From contig JAHCJR010000019.1 of NCBI GenBank assembly GCA_026126165.1, positions 1 to 46,665 of the forward strand: a stretch of DNA of 46,665 nucleotides, written 5' to 3'. The stretch is from Alphaproteobacteria bacterium. GTDB taxonomy: Bacteria > Pseudomonadota > Alphaproteobacteria > Ferrovibrionales > Ferrovibrionaceae. Position 1 is the stretch's first letter. The number at the start of each line of letters is the position of its first letter. Shown here one piece after another: positions 16,561 to 24,370 of the stretch. Below the pieces are notes generated by a model. The model was not told the origin of the DNA and searched no databases. It saw only the letters and a list, made by a program, of their open reading frames with translations. The translations under genes and the position numbers were made by a program.

Positions 16561-17358
16561 ATGAACGTGCCCACCATCGCCAAGCCCGCCGACTGGTGGC
16601 CGGAAGCCTCGCATGCCCATGAAAGCCGCTGCGAGGTGGAGGATTGCCCGGATCCGAAGAGCTACTTCCTGGCCGTGCTCGACGTGGTCAACCCGCTGCA
16701 TCACGTGCCGGTGGTCGGCAACATTTACCGCCACCTCTCCGGCGACCAGATCTCGCCGGTGGCGCGCGTGCTGGGCGGCGGGCTCTATCTCGGCGTCGGC
16801 GGGGTGATATCGGGGGTGGTCAATGCCGCCGTCGAGACCATCGCCGGCAAGGATATCGGCGGCACGGCGCTGGCCTGGTTCTTCGGCCAGCCGGACGAGG
16901 GACTAGCCCCGCCCACCGCGCTCGCCGCCCTGCCGGAGGCTGCCGCCCCCGCGGCCGGCCCGGCCATGGCATCCGCGGCGCCGCCGACCCTGACCGAGGT
17001 TCCGGTTTCGGAGGCAACCCAGAACGGCATCCTGGCCCAGCTTTCCGAGGCCGCGCTGGCCCAGGCGCAAGCCGCGCCAAAGCCGCTGGCGGAGGCCGCG
17101 CCGCAGCCGCCGCCGGCACCGCCCGCGTCGCTGGCCGATGGCAGGCGCTTTTTCCCCATCGACAGGACCCGCATGACCTTCGGCGGCGAGCCGCGCCCGC
17201 TCGCTCCGCCGCCGCCGGGGCCGGCCGGGATGCCGCTCCGCTTCCAGGCGAGCGAGGCGACCGGCGCCTATGGCCGCGCCCTCGAACTCTCGCGCACCCT
17301 GCGCGAGCATTACCAGCCTGCGGCAATGACGCAGCAACCCCCGCCGCCGGCGCGCTAG
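16561..17358 (+). CDS. Conserved-looking protein of unknown function with Ala/Pro-rich middle
   Basis: This is a 265-residue protein I do not recognise as a named family. The first 40 residues are polar with two cysteines (CEVEDC). Residues about 40-100 contain VLDVVNPLHHVPVVGNIYRH followed by a glycine-rich hydrophobic helix (LGGGLYLGVGGVISGVVNAA), consistent with membrane insertion. From about 115 to 200 it is a low-complexity alanine/proline linker. The C-terminal 65 residues are again more ordered (LADGRRFFPID, AYGRALELSRTLREHY). The hairpin over its Shine-Dalgarno suggests translational control. It stands alone between ribA and alkB on the same strand. Confidence 0.6.
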   Translation: MNVPTIAKPADWWPEASHAHESRCEVEDCPDPKSYFLAVLDVVNPLHHVPVVGNIYRHLSGDQISPVARVLGGGLYLGVGGVISGVVNAAVETIAGKDIGGTALAWFFGQPDEGLAPPTALAALPEAAAPAAGPAMASAAPPTLTEVPVSEATQNGILAQLSEAALAQAQAAPKPLAEAAPQPPPAPPASLADGRRFFPIDRTRMTFGGEPRPLAPPPPGPAGMPLRFQASEATGAYGRALELSRTLREHYQPAAMTQQPPPPAR

Positions 17359-17404
17359 ACTGGGCGCGGCGCCGCTCCGGCGCCTTGCCGCGGCGAGGCC
17401 GGGA

Positions 17405-18061
17405 TTGAACGAGCGAGACCTTTTCGGCCGGGACGCGCCCCGGCCGCCGATCGATTACCGGCCCGGCCTGTTCGCGCCGGCGGCGGCCGATGCGATCTTC
17501 GCCCGGCTCGGCGCCGAGATCGAATGGCGGCCCGAGACGCTCGTCATGTTCGGCCGCGCGCGCACGCTCGCCCGGCGCGTCGCCTGGCACGGCGATGCGG
17601 GCGCCATCTACCGTTATTCCGGCATCGCGCGGCAGCCCGCGCCCTGGACCGCGCTGCTCGGCCGGCTCCGCCGCGCCGCCGAGGATCTCGCCGGCCTGCC
17701 GTTCAACGCCGTCCTGCTCAACCTCTACCGCGATGGCGGCGAGGCGATGGGCTGGCACAGCGACGACGAGCCGGAACTCGGCCCCGCGCCGGTCGTCGTC
17801 TCGTTCAGCTTCGGCGCGGCGCGGCGTTTTCTCTTCCGCAGCCGGCCGCCGCTGGCGCCGGCGCGCCACGAGATCGTGCTGGAACATGGCTCGGGCCTCG
17901 TCATGCGGGCCGGCTGCCAGGCCGGCTGGCAGCATGCCCTGCCGCGCATGGCACGCCTCGGCGCCGCACGCATCAACCTCACCTTCCGGCTGGTCGGGCC
18001 GGCGGCAATGGCAGGCGCGACATTGCCCTCGCGCGGCGAATCCGCGATAAACCGGTCATGA
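17405..18061 (+). CDS. alkB: AlkB-family alpha-ketoglutarate-dependent dioxygenase
   Basis: This 218-residue Fe(II)/2-oxoglutarate dioxygenase is expected to demethylate alkylated bases in DNA or RNA. The iron ligands are visible as H118 and D120 in [11 protein letters not shown] and H177 in GWQHALP. Arg189 and Arg195 in RINLTFR are the 2-oxoglutarate-binding pair. [15 protein letters not shown] is diagnostic. The start is a TTG at 17405; no ATG precedes the conserved region in frame, so TTG is the best choice. The stop overlaps the maf start by 4 bp (ATGA), placing alkB at the head of the maf-aroE-coaE series. Confidence 0.9.
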   Translation: MNERDLFGRDAPRPPIDYRPGLFAPAAADAIFARLGAEIEWRPETLVMFGRARTLARRVAWHGDAGAIYRYSGIARQPAPWTALLGRLRRAAEDLAGLPFNAVLLNLYRDGGEAMGWHSDDEPELGPAPVVVSFSFGAARRFLFRSRPPLAPARHEIVLEHGSGLVMRAGCQAGWQHALPRMARLGAARINLTFRLVGPAAMAGATLPSRGESAINRS

Positions 18062-18699
18062 CCGTGCCCGAATCCCGGCGCCAGCCCCTGATGGGCGAAG
18101 GCAAGGCGGTGCTGCTGCTGGCCTCGGCGAGCGCGGCGCGGGCGCGCATCCTGCGCGAGGCCGGCCTCGTCATCGACGTGGAGCCGGCGCGCATCGACGA
18201 GGCGGAGGTCAAGCGCGGCCTCGCCGCCGCCGGCCGCAATCCGGACGATGCGGCGACGACCTTGGCCGAACTCAAGGCGCTCAAGGTCTCGGCGCGCTAT
18301 CCGGGCATCCACGTCATCGGCGGCGACCAGATGCTCTCCTGCGAGGGCGAGTGGTTCGACAAGCCCGAAGACATGGCCGCGGCGCGGGCACAGCTTCTGA
18401 AGCTGCGCGGGCGCCGCCATCTGCTTCATTGCGCCGTCTGCGTGGCGCGCGACGATGGCATCCTCTGGCATCATGTAGAACGCGCCAGCCTGCATATGCG
18501 CGAGTTCTCCGAAGCCTTCCTCGATGCCTATCTGGAGGCGGCCGGGCCGGAGGTGCGGCACTCGGTCGGCGCCTACCAGCTCGAAGGTTTGGGCGCGCAG
18601 CTCTTCGCCCGCGTCGATGGCGACCATTTCGCCATTCTCGGACTGCCGCTGCTGCCGCTGCTCGATTTCCTGCGCGGGCACGGGATCCTGACAAGATGA
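18058..18699 (+). CDS. maf: Maf-family nucleoside triphosphate pyrophosphatase
   Basis: This is a 213-residue Maf protein, a house-cleaning nucleotide pyrophosphatase that hydrolyses non-canonical or free NTPs to NMPs. Recognisable segments are [19 protein letters not shown] (substrate-binding loop), [20 protein letters not shown] (catalytic aspartate region), [12 protein letters not shown] and [20 protein letters not shown]. It overlaps alkB by 4 bp upstream and aroE by 4 bp downstream, so the three genes are almost certainly one message. Maf followed by aroE and coaE is a conserved alphaproteobacterial order. Confidence 0.92.
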   Translation: MTVPESRRQPLMGEGKAVLLLASASAARARILREAGLVIDVEPARIDEAEVKRGLAAAGRNPDDAATTLAELKALKVSARYPGIHVIGGDQMLSCEGEWFDKPEDMAAARAQLLKLRGRRHLLHCAVCVARDDGILWHHVERASLHMREFSEAFLDAYLEAAGPEVRHSVGAYQLEGLGAQLFARVDGDHFAILGLPLLPLLDFLRGHGILTR

Positions 18700-19535
18700 G
18701 GACCTTGACCGGCCGTGCCCTTCTTGCCGGCGTCATGGGCTGGCCGGTCAGCCATTCCCGCTCGCCCGGGCTGCATGGCTACTGGCTGGCGCTGCATGGC
18801 ATCGACGGCGCCTACCTGCCGCTCGCGGTGCGGCCGGAAGACGCGCGCGAGGCTTTGCGCGCGCTGCCCAAGCTCGGCTTCCGCGGCTGCAACGTCACCG
18901 TGCCGCACAAGGAAACGGCGGCGGCGGAGGTCGATATCCTCGAGCCTTTCGCGCGGCGCGTCGGCGCGGTCAACACGGTGATCGTGCATGAGGATGGCAG
19001 GCTCGAAGGCCGCAACACCGATGGTTTCGGCTTCCTCGAGAACCTGCGCCAGGGCGCGCCCGGCTGGCGCGCCGACCGGGGTCCCGCCGTGGTGCTCGGC
19101 GCCGGCGGCGCGGCGCGCGCGGTGGTGGCGGCGCTGCTTGATGAGGGCGCGCCCGAGGTGCGCATCGTCAACCGCACATTGGATCGCGCGGCGCGGCTTG
19201 CCGAGGAGATCGGCGGCGCCATTTCCGCCTATGGCTGGGACGAGGCGCAGGCGGCGCTGGACGGGGCGGCGCTGCTCGCCAACACGACCACGCTGGGGCT
19301 GACGGGGCAGGCGCCGCTCGTCCTCGATCTCGATGCCCTGCCGCGCGCGGCGCTGGTGACGGATGCGGTCTATGCGCCGTTGGAGACCGACTTGCTGGCG
19401 CGCGCCAGGGCGCGCGGCCACCCGGTGGTCGATGGCATCGGCTGGCTGCTGCACCAGGCGCGGCCGGGCTTCGCCGCCTGGTTCGGCGTCGCGCCGGAAG
19501 TGACGCCCGCGCTGCGGGCGCATGTGCTGGCATGA
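18696..19535 (+). CDS. aroE: Shikimate dehydrogenase
   Basis: This NADPH-dependent enzyme reduces 3-dehydroshikimate to shikimate in aromatic amino acid synthesis. It has 279 residues. Substrate-binding serines are in [17 protein letters not shown], the catalytic lysine is in [10 protein letters not shown], the catalytic aspartate is in GRNTDGFG, and the nucleotide-binding loop is [12 protein letters not shown]. The start ATG overlaps the maf stop by 4 bp and its stop overlaps the coaE start by 4 bp. Confidence 0.95.
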   Translation: MRTLTGRALLAGVMGWPVSHSRSPGLHGYWLALHGIDGAYLPLAVRPEDAREALRALPKLGFRGCNVTVPHKETAAAEVDILEPFARRVGAVNTVIVHEDGRLEGRNTDGFGFLENLRQGAPGWRADRGPAVVLGAGGAARAVVAALLDEGAPEVRIVNRTLDRAARLAEEIGGAISAYGWDEAQAALDGAALLANTTTLGLTGQAPLVLDLDALPRAALVTDAVYAPLETDLLARARARGHPVVDGIGWLLHQARPGFAAWFGVAPEVTPALRAHVLA

Positions 19536-20143
19536 TCCTGATCGGCCTCACCGGATCGATCGGCATGGGCAAGAGCGAGACGGCGCGCATGCTGCGCCGC
19601 CTCGGCGTGCCGGTCTACGACGCCGACGCCGCCGTGCATGCGCTCTATGCGCGCGGCGGCGCGGCGGTGGCGCCGATCGCGCGGGCTTTCCCGAAGGCGA
19701 TCCGCGACGGCGCGGTCGATCGCGGCCTGCTGGCGGCCGAGGTGCTGGGCGACGAGGCGGCGATCCGGCGGCTCGAGCGCATCGTCCATCCGCTGGTGCG
19801 CCGCTCGCAGATGCGCTTCCTGCGCCGCGCGCGCGCCGCGAGGCGACCGCTCGTCGTGCTCGACATCCCGCTGCTCTTCGAGACCGGCGGGGAGAAGCGC
19901 GTCGACCGCGTCATCGTGGTGAGCGCGCCCTCCGCCGTGCAGCGCGCGCGCGTGCTGCGCCGGCCGGGCATGAATGCGGAGAAGCTCGCCAGCATTCTCG
20001 CCCGCCAGGTGCCCGATGCGGAAAAGCGAAGGCGCGCCGATTTCGTCATCCCCACCGGGCGCGGCAAGCGCGATGCGCTGGCGAAGCTGCGCGCCGTGCT
20101 GCGCCAGGCCCGCCGCGTGGTGCCGAGGCGGCGCGCGGTGTGA
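19532..20143 (+). CDS. coaE: Dephospho-CoA kinase
   Basis: This 203-residue P-loop kinase catalyses the last step of coenzyme A synthesis. The N terminus [20 protein letters not shown] contains the P-loop, followed by [14 protein letters not shown] with the substrate-binding acidic residues and the [16 protein letters not shown] lid-region motif. Length and motif order are typical. It is coupled to aroE by an ATGA overlap and followed after 78 bp by dnaQ. Confidence 0.95.
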   Translation: MILIGLTGSIGMGKSETARMLRRLGVPVYDADAAVHALYARGGAAVAPIARAFPKAIRDGAVDRGLLAAEVLGDEAAIRRLERIVHPLVRRSQMRFLRRARAARRPLVVLDIPLLFETGGEKRVDRVIVVSAPSAVQRARVLRRPGMNAEKLASILARQVPDAEKRRRADFVIPTGRGKRDALAKLRAVLRQARRVVPRRRAV

Positions 20144-20221
20144 TGGACATGACGGCCCGCATTCACCTTCGCTCTCGCCTGTGCTAGACGGAATAGCGGA
20201 GAGCGGCGGCAAGGAGCGGCG

Positions 20222-20902
20222 ATGCGCGAAGTGGTGCTGGATACCGAGACGACCGGTCTCGATCCGCTGTCGGGGCACCGGCTGGTGGAGATCGGCTGCA
20301 TCGAGCTGTTCAACCACCTGCCCACCGGGCGCATCTACCAGACCTACCTCAATCCCGAGCGCGACATGCCGACCGCCGCCTTCGAGGTGCACGGCCTTTC
20401 GGACGAATTCCTCGCCGACAAGCCGCGCTTCGCCGAAGTGGTGGACGATTTCCTCGCCTTCATCGGCTCCGACGAGGAGGAGCGGCTCGTCATCCACAAT
20501 GCCGAGTTCGACATGCGCTTCATCAATGCGGAGCTGACGCGCCTCGGCCGCGCCATCATCCCGATGACGCGCGCCGTCGACACGGTGCGCCTCGCACGCC
20601 AGAAGTTCCCCGGCGCGCAGGCAAGTCTCGATGCGCTCTGCCGGCGCTTCGGCATCGACAATTCCGCCCGCACGAAACACGGCGCGCTGCTCGATGCGGA
20701 GTTGCTGGCCGAGGTCTATCTGGAGCTGGTGGGCGGCCGCCAGCCGGGCCTGGTGCTGGGCCAGACGGGCGCCGGCGGCGGCGGCGGGCCGCGGCGCGAA
20801 TTCCGCCCGCCGCGCCCGCACGGGCCGAGTGCGGCGGAACTCGCCCGCCACGAGGCCTTCATCGCCCGATTCCTCAAGGATGCGATCTGGCAGAAGGGCT
20901 GA
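20222..20902 (+). CDS. dnaQ: DNA polymerase III epsilon subunit (3'-5' proofreading exonuclease)
   Basis: This is a 226-residue DEDDh exonuclease. Exo I is VLDTETTGLDP with the two acidic metal ligands, Exo II is LVIHNAEFDMRFINAEL, and Exo III is TKHGALLDAELLAEVY with the catalytic histidine five residues before the aspartate. A C-terminal glycine-rich linker (GAGGGGG) and tail would bind the polymerase alpha subunit. A purine-rich Shine-Dalgarno (AAGGAG) precedes the ATG. Position between coaE and secB is the conserved alphaproteobacterial arrangement. Confidence 0.95.
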   Translation: MREVVLDTETTGLDPLSGHRLVEIGCIELFNHLPTGRIYQTYLNPERDMPTAAFEVHGLSDEFLADKPRFAEVVDDFLAFIGSDEEERLVIHNAEFDMRFINAELTRLGRAIIPMTRAVDTVRLARQKFPGAQASLDALCRRFGIDNSARTKHGALLDAELLAEVYLELVGGRQPGLVLGQTGAGGGGGPRREFRPPRPHGPSAAELARHEAFIARFLKDAIWQKG

Positions 20903-20982
20903 AGCCTTCCGCATTGTGCCGACGGGCCATCCATGCTAGCGGTTCCGCTCCCCTTCCCCGATCTCCGGAGACCCAGTTCAAG

Positions 20983-21483
20983 ATGAGCGGAACCGACGCG
21001 GCCCCTTCCGGCGGCCAGGCCTTAAGCCCGCAGCTCGCGATCAACGCGCAGTATGTGAAGGATTTCTCCTTCGAGAGCCCGAACGCCCCGCAGAGCCTCA
21101 TCCCCGGCGCCAGCGCGCCGCAGATCGAGGTCAACGTGGATGTGGGCGCCCGCTCGCTGGCCGAGGAGATGTTCGAGGTCACCTTGACCTTGCGCGCCAC
21201 CGCCCGGCGCGAGGCCGAAGGAGCGCCGGAGCCGGAGACCGTCTTCGTCGCCGAGCTGGTCTATGGCGGCCTGTTCACGCTGCGCAACATCCCGCAGGAG
21301 CAGCTCGAGCCGGTCTGCCTGATCGAGTGCCCGCGCCTGATCTTCCCCTTCGCCCGCCGCATCATCGCCGATGCGACCCGCGATGGCGGCTTTCCGCCGC
21401 TGATGCTGGAACCGATCGATTTCCTGCAGCTCTACCTGCGCCACCGCCAGGGCCAGATGCCGGGACAGGGACAGCCAAACTGA
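20983..21483 (+). CDS. secB: Protein-export chaperone SecB
   Basis: This is a 166-residue SecB, the cytosolic chaperone that keeps precursor proteins unfolded and hands them to SecA. YVKDFSFESPNAP and the C-terminal FPFARRIIADATRDGGFPPL are the family signatures. The ATG at 20983 fits the normal N terminus and removes 23 residues of a longer open frame. It is followed by a 197 bp gap. In many relatives an fxsA gene lies there; none is visible here. Confidence 0.95.
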   Translation: MSGTDAAPSGGQALSPQLAINAQYVKDFSFESPNAPQSLIPGASAPQIEVNVDVGARSLAEEMFEVTLTLRATARREAEGAPEPETVFVAELVYGGLFTLRNIPQEQLEPVCLIECPRLIFPFARRIIADATRDGGFPPLMLEPIDFLQLYLRHRQGQMPGQGQPN

Positions 21484-21572
21484 CGCAGTCCCTCCCGTTT
21501 AGGGACATTCACCGGCTTGCAGCGGGCCCGGGCGGACATATCTCTAGGGGCAAGGACGCCGGGGCGGGTCGC

Positions 21573-21600
21573 TGGACCTGGGCGCCCCGGCGGGTATAGT
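21573..21600 (+). promoter_or_regulatory. Candidate promoter for timA-mltA
   Basis: TGGACC (21573-21578) and TATAGT (21595-21600) are separated by 16 bp in the secB-timA gap. The -10 matches the consensus at 5/6 positions and lies 81 bp before the timA ATG. Confidence 0.35.
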
Positions 21601-21680
21601 CTGAAACAGGCGGTTCTCCCGGACGCCTTCGGGGAGATCGCAGGCGGCGCCATCCCTGGCGTGCTTCATCTTCCGGTTGA

Positions 21681-22358
21681 ATGAGCATGGGCGACGGTTT
21701 TCAGTTCATCGATATCATCCTGCTGGCCATGATCGCGGGCTTCATCGTGCTCAGGCTGCGGAACGTGCTCGGCCGGCGCACCGGCTTCGAGCAGCGCCGC
21801 CCGCCGGCGACGCCGGGCGCGCCGGTGGAACCGGCGGAGGACAATGTTCTGCCGCTGCCCGACCGGCGCAAGCTCGAGCAGGCGCAGAAGATGCTCTCGA
21901 GCGGGCCCGCCGCCGACGGGCTGTCGCGCATCAAGCAGGCCGATGCCGATTTCGACCCGGTCGATTTCATCGCCGGCGCCAAGGCGGCTTACGAGATGAT
22001 CGTCGGCGCCTTCGCCCATGGCGACACCGCGGCGCTCAAGCCGCTGCTCAGCCCGGACGTGTTCCAGAGCTTCGCCGGCGCCATCGCCGAGCGCAACGCC
22101 GCCGACCAGACCCTGACCTCCACCATCATCGCCATCAAGTCGGCCGATATCGTCGAGGCCGATCTCAAGGGCCGCGTCGCCGAGGTCACGGTCAAGTTCG
22201 TCTCCGACCTGATCAACGCCACCCACGACGCGACCGGCAAGCTCATCTCCGGCAGCACGACCGTGCCGGAGGAAGTGACCGACATCTGGACCTTCGCGCG
22301 CGATTTGCGTTCGAGCGATCCGAACTGGACCCTGGTGGCGACCTCCGCCCCGGCCTGA
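21681..22358 (+). CDS. timA: Tim44-like domain protein (TimA)
   Basis: This is a 225-residue membrane-anchored protein. A single N-terminal transmembrane helix (FIDIILLAMIAGFIVLRL, residues about 7-26) is followed by a proline-rich linker and a Tim44-like domain from about residue 90 (FDPVDFIAGAKAAYEMIVGA, FVSDLINATHDATGKL, VTDIWTFARDL). Tim44 in mitochondria recruits Hsp70 to the import channel; bacterial TimA is its alphaproteobacterial relative and its exact role is less clear. A second ATG at 21687 is possible. The next gene, mltA, starts 8 bp downstream. Confidence 0.88.
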   Translation: MSMGDGFQFIDIILLAMIAGFIVLRLRNVLGRRTGFEQRRPPATPGAPVEPAEDNVLPLPDRRKLEQAQKMLSSGPAADGLSRIKQADADFDPVDFIAGAKAAYEMIVGAFAHGDTAALKPLLSPDVFQSFAGAIAERNAADQTLTSTIIAIKSADIVEADLKGRVAEVTVKFVSDLINATHDATGKLISGSTTVPEEVTDIWTFARDLRSSDPNWTLVATSAPA

Positions 22359-22366
22359 GCGCGTCC

Positions 22367-23563
22367 ATGCAAGCCATGCCACGCAACCGGCTGGTCTGGC
22401 CCCTTCTCCTCCTGCTGGTCCTGCTGGTTCAGGGCTGCGCCCCGCCGGCGCCGCCACCCGACCGGCTGGTGCTCAAGCCCGCCCGCTTCGCCGACCTGCA
22501 AGGCTGGCGCGAGGACCGGATTGCGGAGGCGCTGCCGGCGCTGGCCCGTTCCTGCCAGGCGATCGCGCGCCAGGCCGGACGCGATCTCGGCCTGCTGGGC
22601 CGCGCCGAGGAATGGGCCGGGCCCTGCGCGCGGATGCAGGCCATCGCGCCGGGCGACGATGCGGCGCTGCGCGCCCTGCTGGAGGCCGAGTTCGTTCCCG
22701 TCGCCGCCGCCAACAACGACCAGACCGAAGGCCTCTTCACCGGCTATTACGAGGCATCGCTTCGCGGCAGCCGGCGCAAGGCGCCCGGTTTCGAGGTGCC
22801 CTTGCTCGGCCGTCCGTCCGATCTGGTGATGGTCGATCTTGGCCTGTTCCGCGACCAGCTCAGGGGCCAGCGCATCGCCGGGCGGGTCAATGAGGGCCAG
22901 CTTCGCCCCTACGAGACGCGCGCGGAGATCGAGACCGGCGCGCTGGCAAGCAAGGCGCCGGTGATCGCCTGGGTGTCCGATCCGGTCGATGCCTTCTTCC
23001 TGCACATCCAGGGTTCGGGGCGGGTCGAGCTCGCGGAAGGCGGCGTGCTGCGCGTGGGCTACGCGGCGCAGAACGGCCATCCCTATTTCGCCATCGGCCG
23101 GCGGCTGATCGAGCGCGGCGCGCTCACGCCCGAGACGGTCTCCATGCAGACGATCCGCGCCTGGCTCGCCGACAATCCGGGCGAGGCGGCCGCGCTGATG
23201 CGCGAGAACCCCTCCTTCGTCTTCTTCCGCGAGCTTTCCGGCGAGGGACCGATCGGAGCGCAGAACGTGGCACTGACCGCCGGCCGCTCGCTCGCCGTCG
23301 ACCGGGCGCATTTCCCGCTGGGCTTTCCGCTCTGGCTCGATACGGCCCATCCGGCCGCCGATCCGGCGGCACCCGACCGGCCGTTGCGCCGGCTCATGGT
23401 GGCGCAGGATACCGGCGGGGCGATCCGGGGACCGGTGCGCGGCGATGTCTTCTGGGGCCATGGACCGGAGGCCGCCGCCATCGCCGGGCGCATGAAGCAC
23501 AAGGGCCGCTACTGGCTGCTGCTGCCCCGCCCGGTCGCCGCGCGCATCGCCGCCGGGGTCTGA
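22367..23563 (+). CDS. mltA: Membrane-bound lytic murein transglycosylase A
   Basis: This is a 398-residue peptidoglycan lytic transglycosylase. The N terminus is a lipoprotein signal (long leucine run then LVQGC, with the modified cysteine at about residue 24). The MltA body shows GLFTGYYEASLRGS and the IQGSGRVEL motif, and the C-terminal 3D domain has VAQDTGGAIRGPVRGDVFWG with the catalytic aspartate. An internal ATG at 22376 is an alternative start. The gene is co-oriented with timA. Downstream it meets a convergent SDR gene after 4 bp, where relatives usually carry an Smr-domain gene. Confidence 0.93.
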   Translation: MQAMPRNRLVWPLLLLLVLLVQGCAPPAPPPDRLVLKPARFADLQGWREDRIAEALPALARSCQAIARQAGRDLGLLGRAEEWAGPCARMQAIAPGDDAALRALLEAEFVPVAAANNDQTEGLFTGYYEASLRGSRRKAPGFEVPLLGRPSDLVMVDLGLFRDQLRGQRIAGRVNEGQLRPYETRAEIETGALASKAPVIAWVSDPVDAFFLHIQGSGRVELAEGGVLRVGYAAQNGHPYFAIGRRLIERGALTPETVSMQTIRAWLADNPGEAAALMRENPSFVFFRELSGEGPIGAQNVALTAGRSLAVDRAHFPLGFPLWLDTAHPAADPAAPDRPLRRLMVAQDTGGAIRGPVRGDVFWGHGPEAAAIAGRMKHKGRYWLLLPRPVAARIAAGV

Positions 23564-23567
23564 TCCT

Positions 23568-24368
23568 TCAGGCGAACTTGGCGGTCAGGCCGCCATCCAC
23601 CACCAGCATATGGCCATTGACGTAAGCGGCCTCGTCGGAGGCCAGGAAGAGCGCCGCATGCGCCACGTCCCAGGCGCTGCCCATGCGCCCGGTCGGCACC
23701 TGGGCGTTGCGCGCGGCGCGCATCCGCTCGACCCCGCCGGGGCCGTAGGCTTCCTTCAGCGGTTCGACCACCATCGGCGTATCCATCAGGCCCGGCAGTA
23801 CCGCATTGGCGCGGATGCCACGCGCGGCATATTGCACGGCGATATTCTGCACCAGCTGGTTGACCGCGCCCTTCGAGGCACAATAGGCGACCGAGGGATA
23901 GCCCACATAGCGCAGCGACGCGACCGAGGAGACGGCGACGATGACGCCCTGTCCGCGCTCGGCCATATCGGGCAGCAGGGCGCGGCAGACGAGATAGAGG
24001 CTCTTGACGTTGACCGCCATCAGCCGGTCCCAGTCCGCCTCCGCCGTCTCCGCCGGGCCGCCGGTCATCACGATGCCGACATTGTGATGCAGCACGTCGG
24101 GCAGGCCGAAACGTGCAAGGCAGGCATCGACCATGGCGGCGACATCGTCGGCGCGCGCCGCGTCGGCGGCGAAGGCTTCGGCCGCCCCGCCCTCGCCGCG
24201 AATGATCGCGCAGGTCTCTTCCGCGGCATCGGCATTGCGATCGATGGCAAAAACTCGCGCGCCCTCGCGCGCATAGAGCACGGCGGCGGCCTTGCCATTG
24301 CCCCAGCCCGGTCCGCTGGCGCCCGCGCCAACCACCATCACCGACTTGCCCGCCATGCGTCCGGCCAT
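23568..24368 (-). CDS. Short-chain dehydrogenase/reductase
   Basis: This is a 266-residue SDR, an NAD(P)-dependent oxidoreductase. The cofactor motif is unusual: VGAGASGPGWGNGKA instead of the plain TGxxxGxG, with an inserted GPGW loop. The NNAG position reads HNVG. The catalytic serine is in VSSVASL and the YxxxK pair is in YCASKG. The C terminus VNGHMLVVDGG is standard. It is the last gene of a minus-strand unit behind the HTH/citrate-synthase gene (2 bp gap), which suggests it reduces or oxidises an intermediate of the same pathway. A start at 24356 is also possible. Confidence 0.85.
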   Translation of the reverse strand: MAGRMAGKSVMVVGAGASGPGWGNGKAAAVLYAREGARVFAIDRNADAAEETCAIIRGEGGAAEAFAADAARADDVAAMVDACLARFGLPDVLHHNVGIVMTGGPAETAEADWDRLMAVNVKSLYLVCRALLPDMAERGQGVIVAVSSVASLRYVGYPSVAYCASKGAVNQLVQNIAVQYAARGIRANAVLPGLMDTPMVVEPLKEAYGPGGVERMRAARNAQVPTGRMGSAWDVAHAALFLASDEAAYVNGHMLVVDGGLTAKFA

Positions 24369-24370
24369 GC

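Noticed and set aside
21488-21506. Stem-loop with arms GTCCCT and AGGGAC 4 bp after the secB stop, considered as an intrinsic terminator.
   Set aside because: The stem has only 6 bp and no T-run follows; it remains a weak stem-loop.
17359-21680. Replication origin, because the maf-aroE-coaE-dnaQ-secB block is often near oriC.
   Set aside because: No DnaA-box clusters, AT-rich unwinding region or hemE, rho or parAB genes are visible in the gaps.
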